From Coriolopsis trogii (taxonomy: Eukaryota; Basidiomycota; Agaricomycetes; Polyporales; Polyporaceae), in contig JAHYIO010000003.1 in the NCBI GenBank assembly GCA_020543525.1, positions 1,860,001-1,924,000 of the forward strand: 64,000 nucleotides of DNA, written 5' to 3'. Below, piece after piece: positions 24,211 through 35,383 of the stretch. Each line of letters starts with the position of its first letter. Position 1 is the stretch's first letter. The notes under the pieces were generated by a model. The model saw only the letters and a program-made list of their open reading frames with translations, was not told the origin of the DNA and searched no databases. A program made the translations under genes and the position numbers.

Positions 24211-25294
24211 TCAACGACGATTCCTACTCTGACCGCTCGGGTTATGCGGACCCGCAGCAGCACCCTTCCGCATCTCCTCCTCGTCCAATCCCGCTTCTGC
24301 GAGAATACGCTCCACCTCCTCAAGGATGGGCTTGTATGCCGCATAGCGCTCCTCGGCGAGCGTGAACCCGTCTCTGCGAAGCATCTTGCCCCTGTTGTCG
24401 CTCGTGGTGAACGCTTTCTGCGCCCAGTACTCGCCTGGCAAGACAGCCGAATCAAAACGGTGTTGCGAAGATATGGGCTTGGGGGAAAAGGAGACGTACG
24501 GGAGCGGGCGTAGAACATCGCCAAGGTCTCTCCGGGAAGCGGGGTGCTGATGACGTCCTCGGGGGAGCGCGTCGCGTCCTTCGCCACGCCCATGAATGCC
24601 GTCGCCTGCATCCTCAACGACTCCTTCTCTTCCTCGGTCGGCTCGAGCACGTCCACCGCTTTTCCATCTTCCTCCACGATGACGCTGGCGCTCTTCGAAT
24701 CGTCTCGCTGCCTCTCGTCGTCGTCGTCGTCATCTTCATCGTCATCCTCGTCGTCCTCGTCGTCATCCTCGTCGCTGCTGCTCTCCTCGTCGCCTTCGGC
24801 TATGGAGATTTCGGAGCGCTTGAGGCAGACATAGCGGTCGAGCTTGTCGAGCGCCAGCGAGTGGAAGTCGTCGAGGGTGTACTCGCGCGACCCGAAGATG
24901 CCTCCATAACTGCATCCGACTGTCAGTGCACAGGTCGGGCGAGAGATCGTGAGACGTACATGTACAGGGTGTTCCTGAGAACAGCGAGCATCGCGTGGTA
25001 CCGTGGCAGTGGGACAGTCAACATGGGATTGTCCGGGTCGACCTCGTCCACCGGGGGCGGCTCACTGGGTGGGCTTGTCTTCGTAGGAGGAGAAGGCTTT
25101 GCGGGTTTGGAAGACTTGTCCTCTCCGCCCTTGGCCCTCACGTACCTGGTCATCGTTCTCTTTGCCTTCCTGACTCTCGTGATCCTCGCTGTCCTTCTCC
25201 CTGTCGCTCTCATGCTCCCCTCTTCACTGTCTATGCTATCCTCGCCGTTTCTGCTTTCTGCCCTCGTGTGCTCATTGGTGGTCTTGCTATGCAA
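24211..25294 (-). pseudogene. 5'-truncated KEL3/KLHDC4 kelch-protein gene fragment inside the transposon
   Basis: Three exons are recognisable: about 25294-24960, 24909-24500 and 24434-24211. They join in phase with intact donors and acceptors. They encode a basic/Pro linker, then PLPRYHAMLAVLRNTLYIYGG, then REYTLDDFHSLALDKLDRYV, a long Asp/Glu/Ser tract (coded by the TCG/TCC-rich run near 24714-24790), then EYWAQKAFTTSDNRGKMLRR and a C-terminal end NPSGQSRNRR. This is the C-terminal third of fungal Kel3/KLHDC4. The kelch-rep eats that should precede it (roughly 400 residues) are absent from the DNA between 25295 and the SANT gene. The frame has no stop, so decay is minimal. I infer capture of a host gene end by the element at DNA level, since introns are kept. 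Whether it is transcribed is unknown. Confidence 0.85.
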
Positions 25295-26515
25295 TCCTCA
25301 ACGTCCTCGTCCTACGTGTGAGTTGGTGTCCGCGAAGGTGAGTAGCAGTCGAGAGGTGTCGCCGTCCGTGCGAAAACACCCCCTGTTCTCCGGTAGGTGT
25401 GTGCAACTTGAGCTAGCAGCTAGAAAGGACGAGAGAGAGCATGTTGGAGAACCGATGCCGTGCCATGAGTTGCGATAGTAAGCGCTAGAGTTTATAGGCG
25501 TGGGAAGTTGTGAGCGCTCGAAACTTGAACGATGCACTGGCGACGGATGCTCATCAATCTCTCTTCTTCTCTCTATCCCGCAGGTGCTAGTCTCGCTCTC
25601 GCTCTCGCTCTCGCTCTCTGAGTCTTGCTATCACTGCTTGTCTCGGTCTATCGCCTCTCGCTGTTTTTGCTATCTCTGGCTCTCTGGCAGCTCGCACGGT
25701 TTCTACACGTCGCTCTCGTAGTGACCTTGCCTTTGGCCTGTGGAAACTAGGGATGATGGATCTCTTGTGCTCTTGCCTACCTCGCCCACCCGGATATCAA
25801 CTATGAGCTCACCATGGACCCGTAGGTGTCGTAGCGATAGCCCCACCCGGATGAGGGCGATTCCGACAACAAGGTGTGTGGCTTGTAGTTACCATACTAG
25901 GACCACGCAACGGGCACGTTCCACCGCTCATGCCGCCGCTGCAGGTGCTACATATTTCTGTCAAGACGCGCCCGAACGAACGACACACACTCCTCTCCTC
26001 GCACCGCACTCCGCATCTTGCATCCGGGCGACAAAAGAACAAAGTCCGCTCTCGCTTCACGTTCCCCTCGTGACTGATGACCACTCCGACGACAGACCGA
26101 GGCTCGCACCGACGGCGAGCAGCGATGGGCAGCTGTGTCTCCGCCCAGCACCGCGAGGCGCAGCTCTGCCTGCAGGAGATAGATAAGCATGTTTCTCGTT
26201 CACCACCCACTCATCGTACCACACCTGGTTCACGACCGTCCCGTTCGCAGTGATGCGTGTCTTGCCGCTGTCCTTGTTGCGGTGGTGGTGCACAAGCAGA
26301 GTAAGAGTTGGGATGCCCATACTGTCTACCTCGGGCTGTCTGTGGTTGTGGTCTACGGCTAGCCTGCTCACGCACACGCATGCATATACACATTAAAAGA
26401 ATATATATATATATATATGCTGTAGATGAACGAGTGGATGTAGTTAGTATGAATGAGTGTATGTAGTTAGGATGTAATACAATTGTAAGTCAACGGTGAA
26501 CGTGATTGAGGAAAA
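25295..26515. other. Interior of the Harbinger element without a recognised gene
   Basis: About 1.2 kb between the kelch fragment and the SANT gene. It holds a CTCGCT hexamer run at about 25592-25622 and an (AT)9 run at 26401-26418. A minus-strand frame at 26057-26377 contains a fairly protein-like piece (ITANGTVVNQVWYDEWVVNE), possibly another captured fragment, but no family was recognised and no splice joins were found. Confidence 0.5.
26401..26418. repeat. (AT)9 microsatellite
   Basis: Eighteen bases of perfect AT dinucleotide lie about 100 bp beyond the 3' end of the SANT-domain gene inside the transposon. Confidence 0.9.
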
Positions 26516-28281
26516 TTAGTGAGCGGAAGAGGAATCATGAGAAGAGGAGTCCTTTCCAGCAAGATGTACTAGCATATCCAAATTTGAGGGACGGTAAGGA
26601 GTGCGATGAGTGGCAGAGTCTTCAGGATTGGACGGAATCGGAGGTAAAGTGGACGTGAACGACGGACCGGGACTTGGAGGACGCATGTAATCGACATCAT
26701 CATGGTAACGTCGGGGTGTGCGGGGAGATGCTACACTATGAGATCGATAGCGACGACGAGGTGTGTGAGGTGAACGACTATGCAGATCATCATAGTGAGG
26801 TATATTATCGTAATGCGAGCGGCCGCCCGAAGAACGGCCACTGACCATTGCACGCATCATGTCGAGCATGTCAAGTCGGCTCTGCAGACGGGTGACCTCG
26901 GTAACTTGCTGCTGGATCTGGAGACCCTGTTGCTGAAGTCGGTCTGACAGGCTCTCGTTCCTCTGGCGCAGGTCGCGGTTCTCCTGCGTGAGACGGTCAA
27001 TCTCGCTTTGCGCCAGGCGCCGAGCGAAGCGAGTCTCGTCGCGGGCCTCTCGCGTGGTCGGGTCCAAAGCACCTGAGACAACAGACATAAAGTTGGCCGC
27101 CTGCGTGCGACGTGAGGAGGTTGATGCACGTGGGGTAGACGAGCGAGTCGGAGCAGGGGTGGGAACAGAGCGCGAGGGGCCACCAGACATCTCTCCTATG
27201 CCGTCGGTGCGGAACGTTCTGAGCATGGGGCCGGCGGGTTTCTTGGAGGCTGGCGGCCGGTCGAGAACTTCAACGTCGGAGTCGCCTGCCTGCATTGGCT
27301 CTTCATCACCCATATCCTCATCATCCAGATCTCGGAGATGGATGCGTTCGTTGATCATTGCATCGATCTCATATGCACGCTCCACGTGTGCCGGTACCTC
27401 CGCGCTGCCGGTAGGTTTCGTCGTGCGCACAAGTGACTCGTATTTGGTCTTGAGCGGCTTGGTGGTGCGTGTGGGACGGCCGGTCTCGTTTGCCCACTCG
27501 TTGAAACGGCGCGCCACCGCGTCCCACGAGTTGGGACCGAGAGGCAACCTCTCCTCGATGATGTCGAGGAGAGCCTCCAGATCTTCAGCGGAGTAGTTGG
27601 AAGAGCCGGGCTGCCGCCCTGTGTGGGCGGTGCTCTTGACTGGATCCCCGCAAGCTTTGGCCTTCCCTTTCCCTTTCGGGATGGAAGTCGGCTTGGGCTT
27701 CTTGGGCGCGGGAGCCCTGGCGTCCTCGTTCGCTCGCTTCGGCGGCCTGCGCGCGCGTACCTCCTCATCTAAGAAAGTGCGCATCTCATCGGGAGAGGAG
27801 GGTGGAGACTCTGAACGTGGCCGGCCAGCGGCAGAACTGGTGGCAGCAGCGGGCGGTGGCAGGGGAGTGCGCGGCTGCGCAGGGGGGTGAAGCTGCATGG
27901 GAGGGAGAGGATTGATGGGAGGGAGAGGATTGATGGGAGGGTGAGGATTAATGGGCGGCAGCGGGTTTTGGGAACTGTTGTGGAAGTGGGTGTAAGGAGT
28001 GTGGGGACCGCCTTGAATGGGCGGCAGAGATGCGGCCTGCGCGTGGTGAATTCCGTAATACTGCCCGGAGGAAGTGGACGGCGCCTGTCCGTCATTTTGA
28101 GTGCCGGCTGCTGGGTTCTCGGGACCGTTTGACTGCGAGAAGGAAGTGAGCGTTCAAGAAGTCAAAATAAGCGATGAGAACCGTCAGTGCCTACCTGAAA
28201 CTGGATCGCGAACTGATGCCATTGGCCGTTCTGGTCCTGCCGGAGGCCTGCGTTCGGGTTGTATCCTTGTTGACGGTCCAT
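26516..28281 (-). CDS. SANT/Myb-like DNA-binding protein of the Harbinger element
   Basis: This is the probable partner of the transposase: in known Harbinger systems the Myb-like protein binds the TIR region and helps import the transposase into the nucleus. Two exons, 28281-28195 and 28132-26516, close in phase and give 567 residues. The N-terminus is Gln/Pro-rich, with a short Pro-Ile-Asn-Pro tandem repeat near residues 67-84. Basic NLS-like stretches follow (KRANEDARAPAPKKPKPT). The SANT-like domain is SAEDLEALLDIIEERLPLGP, then NSWDAVARRFNEWANETGRP and LKTKYESLVRT, with spaced Trp and aromatic residues. A heptad-rich coiled coil (about residues 370-425, RDLRQRNESLSDRLQQQ) could mediate dimerisation, and an Arg/Ser/Pro tail follows. 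The frame is intact. Basidiomycete genomes contain many proteins with this domain order. Confidence 0.88.
27899..27958. repeat. 18-bp tandem repeat in the SANT gene
   Basis: About three copies of an 18-bp unit (GAGAGGATTGATGGGAGG and variants) encode repeated Pro-Ile-Asn-Pro-(Leu/His)-Pro on the minus strand near the protein N-terminus. The units are near-identical, suggesting recent slippage. Confidence 0.85.
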
Positions 28282-28576
28282 GAGGATGGCGATGAGGATG
28301 CTATAAAAGCGAGAGAGAAATGGTAGTGAATGTGAAGAGGAAGTTATAGCGGGAGTTTGTGAGCGTCGCTCCTAGGGGTTCAGATTCACGATACGAGCGG
28401 AGACTGAATTTTTACCCTTTATGGTAGGAGAATGTCGTCTGCGGACGTGTTTAGGTCTGGAAAGGGGGGTCCCCCCCCCCTTCTTGTTTTTTGGCGCTTA
28501 CAGTATCTACGGAGCCCTTTCCAATCAGCGGAGTCTGTATCGGGCCCGGCATCTCGGCCATTGGGTCCGATTCTGT

Positions 28577-28622
28577 ATCTACGGCTCTACGGACGTCCGT
28601 AGATTCCTACGGGAAGTCACCC
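28577..28622 (-). repeat. Right terminal inverted repeat of the Harbinger element
   Basis: Exact 46-bp reverse complement of 22542-22587, including the palindrome CTACGGACGTCCGTAG. AAT at 28623-28625 is the right target duplication. Divergence between the two ends starts immediately inside the repeat (TGCATCG against TACAGAA). Confidence 0.95.
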
Positions 28623-29388
28623 AATGACTCCCCATGACCCGTAAATAGCAACGTATTAATGTAGATAGTCAGATCCTCGTGGAAATCATCTCAGAATCCT
28701 CGCATTGTCCCACAGAGGCACCGGCGTCGCAACTTGCTTCATCATGATGCCGCTAGTATGATACTCTGGTGACCACTGATACGTGAGGTTCATGGCGACG
28801 TACGTAGGAATCGCTGCTGTTTAACGAAGGTCTGCAAAGTCCCTGCCAGCTGCTTTATCAACAAATATAAATTCGATCGAAGTCAATGGCGCGTACTACA
28901 CTGCTGAGGTGCCAATAGTTCGCAGCTCTGAACTCGCGCGCTCATACCAAATGATGATAATATGCCAAGACCTGGACTTGAACGCGTGTAACACTGCTCA
29001 TAAAAGCTTAGAATAGTTCCAGTTGAACCCACAGGCATGATTGCGTCGATGAACGCGGAGACGTGCTCCGATTCGCGCAGTATTTATTACAGGCCGCAAA
29101 TAACACAAATGTCCTTGGATTGCCAGATACTAGAAGCAGCGACAACAGTGTAACAACTAGGACAGCGGTTCGATGACAACATCTACAGTCTATGGTACAT
29201 TGGTACAGGGACAACGACAGCTTGACAGGAAGCAATTGACACAACAGAACGATATCAACCGGAGAGCGATATGGTACGACAGCAGCACGACGGAAATCAA
29301 GAAATATGCAGAGGGAATAGGAGTAAGGGCTAGTAGGAATTAGGACAATTCATGAGCCTGGGAGGCGTCGCCTTTGATCCGAGCGAAA
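28623..29388. other. Intergenic, outside the right end of the transposon
   Basis: About 0.77 kb between the element and the 3' end of the next minus-strand gene. It is relatively AT-rich compared with neighbours and holds only short frames. Nothing supportable is seen. Confidence 0.5.
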
Positions 29389-31609
29389 TCAGGCCATGAC
29401 GACTTCGTAAGCGTCAGCAGGGAGATATGCGCCTGCGCGTAGATCTACAGAACCGTAGTCCCGCACGGTCGATGCGCTCGTCGCCGTGGTGGTCGAAGTG
29501 ACGGTGCTCTGGGAGGGAGTAGGCGACGACGAGCGGGAGGAGGATTGGGACGGAGCGAAGTCGAAAGGATGACCGTGCACCGATGGCCGCCAACCGTCGA
29601 TCTCGCTGGGAGTATAGCCCGTACGATGGCGGGGACGCTCTCCGCCGCCGTGCATTAGCTGCATAACGGTTGAGGCATCATCGTCAAAGGAGACGTTGCC
29701 AGAAGCAGTATGGGTACGAGCTGACGAGGCACAAAGCCGTCTGAATAAAAATCACACAGCCATGCGTCTAGTACTCACCACTGCTCCTCGCGGTCCATTC
29801 TTCCTCCGTGGCAGACGATCCTGGAGGTCGATATTCCTTTTCAGGCGTCTCAAGTTCCTGCTCTATAGCTGAGTATGGGTAGTCTTCGCCACGAATGGGC
29901 GCTGGGACCTACATACCAGACATAGAGTGAGAATCTGGTTCTCCGCGATCGTACAACCGAAACACAGAGGCCTTCAGTACTTCAGTGCCAACGAGAGAGG
30001 GCGCGTATGACTTGGGCGTCAAGTTTCCCTCTCCTGTTCGCGCACATCGAGAGGTACACTGATGGCGTCCGCAATTCTGCGTGTACGGTCTCGGCACTAA
30101 CCTGTGGGATGACCCATGCACCGGGGACAGGCTCGTCTCTAGGCGCCGAGAAGGCTGAGGCAAACCAGAAGCTCAAACACTCCACAATAGTCGGGCTGGT
30201 GCAGTCCCGGGGCAATACACCTGAGGTCCAAGCCCGAGTGTAGCCTAAAGGAGAGTCAGTGTCTGCCGTTGGGATATGATGAGTTGTTCTTGTACCTTGC
30301 GAGAACACCCCAAAAACCCATTCTTCATAGGTCGTCAACACAAACCAAGGCGAGTGGCTCTGGTTGCAGACGTCGTATATCTTCGCCCACAGCCTGTGAG
30401 ATTGTTTTATACCACCTGCAAGGATCGAATTCGGCCTTGGAAACTATCGCAGTAGTACACAACGTCAACGCAAAGGCATAATCATGCTTACGGACTGCCT
30501 CACCCTCGAGCGACGGACAAACGATTCAAGATCCATCCGTTGGAGGACATCGGGGTGCTGGATGAACACGTTCACCATTGGCTCCGGCGAATTGGGGTCT
30601 CTCGGTAGCTTGATTTGAGGCCCGCCTCGAAGCTCCCATGGCTTCAGATCCTGAGGAACCCATTGGATCCACCGAATAAGTTCGCAGTCGACGTCTTGCT
30701 TCTCCTCTAGGGCGTAGTACCATGTCTCCGGGAATAGCTCAGGCATCACGTATCGGACGGTCTGGAGAGGGAAATCTCTGACGAATTCCTTAATCCTATG
30801 GTTGACGAACGTGAGACGGCTGATTCTCTGTAGAGAAAGAGAATGTGCGTACCCTCTCACATCTTGCGCTTCAGGGACGTATCGATTAGGAATTCCGTAG
30901 CCCTCTACATCGACTGTGAATCGCTGGTACTGAACGGGAAATTCGATCGAGTCTGATTCTGGAACGTTCAACTCGATGACTGAGCGTGAGATGATGAGTA
31001 TCGCCACCTCGCACAACTACGCAAGGCAATACTCACACTTTGCCACAGAAGACTTGAAGTCACTGGCTGGGATAACGGAAGCATGCTCCAGATCACCATA
31101 TAGCTCGAACTTCGTCGAGATGTTATGGTTCTTCTCCCTCGCCCTATGTCGATCGCGTCCAATGGCAGCCCAAGGGAGGATGGCCGACTGCACGTAATGT
31201 CGCAAGCCGCGGATCAGAACAGACCCAGAGTCGTAGGCAGGTAGTTGGAAGAGAGAGCGTGCAGCAGTGAAGAGCCACTCTGACATGATGTTTGAATGTG
31301 GCCAAAGGGTGGGGTGTGGAGGGAGTGAGTGCTCACCGCCATCGGGTCCGACTAGTTTTATCGACAGCCATTGTGGCGGGAGGGGTAAGTACTGGCCGAT
31401 CGACATGCAAGGCTCCCATAGCAACACTTGTACACCGGGTAGGTAGGCGCCATTCTACTGTATTGTGAGCCTTCCAAGAAGGCTGTTCGCAAGGACCACG
31501 TATAAGACTCGGAGTTGAACAACGTTGCTGCCGAAGTCTCGCACGGCTAGAGAACAAATACCATCCGAGGCGCCCAATAAACAAGGGCTGCTCTCACAAG
31601 AGCGAGCAT
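29389..31609 (-). CDS. Uncharacterised nine-exon protein with Ser/Thr-rich tail
   Basis: The family is not recognised. Exons 31609-31562, 31454-31337, 31279-31037, 30952-30504, 30443-30296, 30244-30102, 30028-29917, 29868-29779 and 29720-29389 all close in phase and give about 560 residues. The first exon is the least certain: it starts with a hydrophobic MLALVRAALVYWAP segment that could be a signal or anchor. Notable blocks are SIGQYLPLPPQWLSIKLVG, then DFPLQTVRYVMPELFPETWY, then FVLTTYEEWVFGVFSQG, then VLPRDCTSPTIVECLSFWF and PGAWVIPQ. The C-terminus is Ser/Thr/Pro-rich with little structure. A degenerate copy lies immediately upstream (32150-33230). No catalytic motif is evident. The exon 6 to 7 acceptor (GAGAG) is unusual but required by phase. 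Confidence 0.75.
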
Positions 31610-32149
31610 GGACCTCCCGCTTATGTCCGAACAAGCAGGCAATTGAAGCCAGGCGGACGGATTGTGGCGGTGTGCAAGGAGCGATGGCGACCAAGCAGTT
31701 GAGATTTATACGATTACATGAGGAAGCTCAGCCTGCAAGTCCCCCCTTGGTTCTCCTGGCGCTTCAACCGGATCTATAGAATCGTACACTAGAGCAGTAA
31801 CCCGCACCTCGGTTGTTCCTGCATACTCATGTATGTCCAACATCCTGGACAGCCGATATCCAAGACTCCGATGCATGTCTGGCAACTCCAGCTGAGGGGC
31901 AACCGCCATATGATGAACACCATGAATACCTGGCAGTGCATCCTCGGCGTATCCCAGAATACGAGCGAGAGGCTCTCTTTGCAACGAGTACCAGTGGTGT
32001 GTTGGCAGACGGGAGGGTAAGTGACGGGATGTATGAGTGCGCTGTGCGAGACATAAAAATCGCTATCAAAGGCGACTAAGAGCCACACATAAGGAACTTA
32101 CCGTCTCGAAAGTCATCCTGGCATGGCCCGTCCTGTGCACGACTGCTCA

Positions 32150-33230
32150 TTGACGTAGCGTCTGCCGTATCCGACTCCAGGTCTGATGGCATATAAACGA
32201 CTTCAGAAATCTGAAGGAGCACATATCAGTCAACGTCGCCCTCAATGCCAATGGATGTTCTCCATGTACATCGCAATATCCAAACAAAGCCCATTTGAGG
32301 ACACATGAAGAGCAGACATGACGGTACGCGTAGTACACCACAAACTCACCTCTGGGATGCACCATGCCTCGGCACAAGGGCTTTCCTACGACGACATCGC
32401 AGAGGAGAACCAATAGAAGAGGTACTCTACGACTGTTGGCCTTTTGCAGTCCCGCGTAATGACGCCAGATACCCATGCCTCGGTGTACACTGCGAGCTCA
32501 GGTGAGTATCAGGTACAGTACGATGTACTAAGTTAACAAAATGACATACATTGAGAACGCTTCGAAAACCCAGCCCTGATACGTCGTCAAGACGAACAGC
32601 GTGAGCGTGAACAACATCATAGATTCTTGCCCACAGTCACGGCGATGTCTCCTCATCGGCTTGTCTCCGCGAGGATCCGAGAACTAGCGAGCGGCGGGCA
32701 CGACATTCAACAAGATTGCGATGACTTTGAGCAATTCGGCGACGTACATTTCGCGCCGAGGAGAACACCTGGAGATGCATACAGTGGGGCGCGTTGCGTC
32801 GCGAGCCTCCAGTACTGTTCTAGTGCAAGAAGCCCACTTGATACATCGTATGAGACTCGTCTTGGTCACATGTTTGCGAGACGTGATAGTGTGCGGCCGA
32901 GGGAAAAACCTGGGACATTATTCTACGGACCGTATGAAGTGGGTACTCGCGGACCCAATCAACTACCCTGAGATCGAACGCTATGTAAGGTGTCTCGTTA
33001 CGATCGCTGAGAAAGATGCGCACCCATGTATATTGCTTGGCATCGCCAGGTTTCGGGGTTGAACAGTGAGTTATTGTGATCATAGTTCAGCGAGGAGACC
33101 TTGCCAGTTCTGTGTTCGCATGCACCTCCGAGTTTGTATGTTGCGAGGAGATTGCGCTCGCTGACAAGGGAGAGACTGTCAGACCACGCAATGAGCCTAG
33201 CAAGTCGATGAACGTACAGTTTCAGCATGT
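32150..33230 (-). pseudogene. Decayed paralogue of the 29389-31609 gene
   Basis: Segments matching the downstream neighbour occur in the same order and strand: REYPLHTVRRIMSQVFPSAA (near 32970-32870, compare DFPLQTVRYVMPELFPETWY), LWARIYDV and VLTTYQGWVFEAFS (near 32645-32560, in two different frames), and GVITRDCKRPTVVEYLFYWF followed by AWCIPE (near 32480-32350). An in-frame TAG at 32386-32388 interrupts the last block, and at least two frame changes are needed to connect the pieces. Upstream (33231-34036) and downstream (31610-32149) stretches probably contain further diverged exons but could not be assigned. Tandem duplication followed by decay is the simplest reading; assembly error is less likely because several disruptions are present. 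Confidence 0.72.
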
Positions 33231-35383
33231 CCTGTCCTGTTTAGTTTCGAATAGCTCAAGGTGTACAGTGAGCTCGGCCCTCCGTCTCTGCTGGCTTGAC
33301 GGCGACTCTGAGAACTTTGGCTGTGTGAAGCGCTGCATCTTAGAGATTATAGTCCCCCTGGCCAGCCGGCGTAGATACCAGGAATTCGACAGCTGGGCAC
33401 AAATACCATGAGCAGAGGTTCGCAAGAGCGTGCAACCAGTATACGAGGACAAAGATGAGAGCGAGTGGAAACATGGTACACACCGTCTGTATACGAGATT
33501 CGTTGTTCGTTGCTATCCGGTGCCTCCCAGTTGCCCAGTTGTGAGGCATAGCCCCTACATAGCCAGATCCAAGTGCAGACAAGTGAGTTTTCTCATTGCC
33601 AAGGTAGAAGCAGAGGCGGCAAGACTCAAGTCTGGTGAGAGTCGCGACGATAGAGCCATAGGCGCTGGGGGCGATCGGCCCGGCCGACGTCACGGTGGCC
33701 CGGGGGCAATTGGGCAGCTTCCACCAGCGTGAAACGTGATACATGCCGATACCAACATCCTGTCGATGTCCTATGGATGCCTCGAGAGTTGTTACGAGTG
33801 CAACGCCTTATTTGATATATGCCATATGACAACAATGCCAGTCTGGGTACGTACAGCGCACGGGTAGTAACGAACTGCTTGATGCAAGCGATCTCCGAAG
33901 GTTCAAACTCTGCCAGAAGCGTACGCCCTTTTCCTCTCAACTGATTGTGCTTAGCGGTATGGATACCCACGGGTGCCAACGACGAACAGAGGTAAGTAGT
34001 CGCCCTACCGCCTCGCACTCCATTGATCAGCCGCACGCCACCTCACCCATCACGGTCTGCTCGAATTTGTACGGCTACCTACCTCTCGGGAAACCTACAC
34101 GGGGGCTCCTCTAGGCTCTGGAAGCTACGAAGCCCAACAGAAAGCGAAATATCCGACAGCCCCGACTCCGACTAACGACCCTCTGCCGTCAGCAACTCAG
34201 GCACACGAGCTTCAGGACCGGCAGCGGCGCAGGGAACGTGGCTTCAGTCTGCTCGCCAAAGCCGATACCTAACGCATTCTGCTTCTCCGCGGTTGCCTTC
34301 GGAGCACCGCCGGGACGGAATGCGTTCTACCTCCAGTCTGAGGCGATCCTCTCCACCACCAACACCACCACCACCACCTGCCAGCGTGGACGACGCGTCT
34401 GACGTCGACATCGGCATGCAGAGTGCCTTTACAATGGCCCGGGAGGCCCGCAGCTCATCGGCATACCCGTTCCAGCCCACCGCGGATCGTCCGAGGCTCC
34501 GACAAAGCTTCGCGGGACAAGGACCCCCGGACGGCGGACGTGCTGGACTACGCAGGTGCAACTCGTGTATCGGGCCATCTGCGAGCGCGCACCCCACACT
34601 CGCTGGGTTTGAACGAGCGGGAAGGAGCGCCAGCAAGCAGGCTCCGTGTTCCGTGCGTGCATCATGTCCGACGGCCCGCGTCTGTACTCAGCATTCAATA
34701 CTCTGTACGCAGATGGGTGGGACGGGTCCATCGACGCACGATCGAGTCCGTTATGGAAAGAGTGCTTGACGGGGGCACCGTGGACGTGTGGCCCATCCAC
34801 CCGCACCGAGGCTGACTTGGCCGGACTCTCGGAAGGGTGAAGGCAGTACAGGCCTTCCCGGATGCATGCAACCCGCGATCGACCGCTCAGAGGTCTGCAT
34901 GGTGCTAATTTATCTAGGACCACATGTCAGTTGTCAATATGCCTCATCGACGAAATGAGGATCGCGTCGCGTTGGATGAAGGTATCCCACCTTCATGTCT
35001 GGTAAGAGATCAGCGCAGCAGAGACAGGCGTGGGTGCAGTGGCATTGGCGGCGTAAGGCAGTTGGTAGATATAGATACATAATAGGTATGAGGGCGTGCG
35101 GGGAATAGATAGCAGTACAACAGCAGTGTCCAATACAACAGTAGAGCACATATTATCTAGCGCCAGCGCAGAAGTTATGGTACTTCGCCATCGACGTCAA
35201 CTGCACCCCGTACTCGGGATGTCGAAGCGTTCCGTGTATGTGGGGGTGTGGGGGCGGGTGAGTGTGAAGGCGCGGGGCAAATATGTCTTGCGGTAGATGG
35301 GGGTGATGCGATAGCGAAAGCAGAATCGAAAGCACGGAAACGGGAAGCGGAACGGAGAAAGAAGGCCAGGTTTCGCGGACGCG
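33231..35383. other. Stretch without a supportable gene
   Basis: About 2.1 kb. The left part may hold the degraded 5' end of the paralogue pseudogene. From 34240 to 34920 both strands are open for 130-165 codons, but neither reading resembles a known family nor splices to anything. The right end is the 3' flank of the cysteine-rich gene that ends at 35384. Confidence 0.45.

Larger units (their letters stand above)
22542..28622. mobile_element. Complete PIF/Harbinger DNA transposon, 6081 bp
   Basis: Perfect 46-bp terminal inverted repeats end at 22542 and 28622 and are flanked by AAT at 22539-22541 and 28623-28625, a 3-bp target duplication as expected for this superfamily. The interior encodes a DDE transposase on the plus strand and a SANT/Myb-like protein on the minus strand, the two-gene arrangement known for Harbinger elements. 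Both frames are intact and spliceable, so the copy may be autonomous. Between them lies the 3' end of a kelch-family gene. Identical TIRs suggest recent insertion. It sits 247 bp upstream of the cyclin start codon. Confidence 0.93.

Noticed and set aside
24714..24790. TCG/TCC-rich tract considered as a standalone repeat element
   Set aside because: It is the coding sequence for the Asp/Glu-rich acidic linker of the KEL3 fragment on the minus strand.
25592..25622. CTCGCT repeat considered as a possible regulatory array
   Set aside because: A simple hexamer microsatellite of about five units without spacers; no evidence of function.
22542..28622. Alternative reading as two independent solo inverted repeats flanking ordinary genes
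   Set aside because: The paired AAT duplication, perfect TIR identity and presence of both Harbinger genes inside argue for a single element.
34293..34923. Overlapping long frames on both strands
   Set aside because: Both are open at once and neither resembles a protein family; no way to prefer one.
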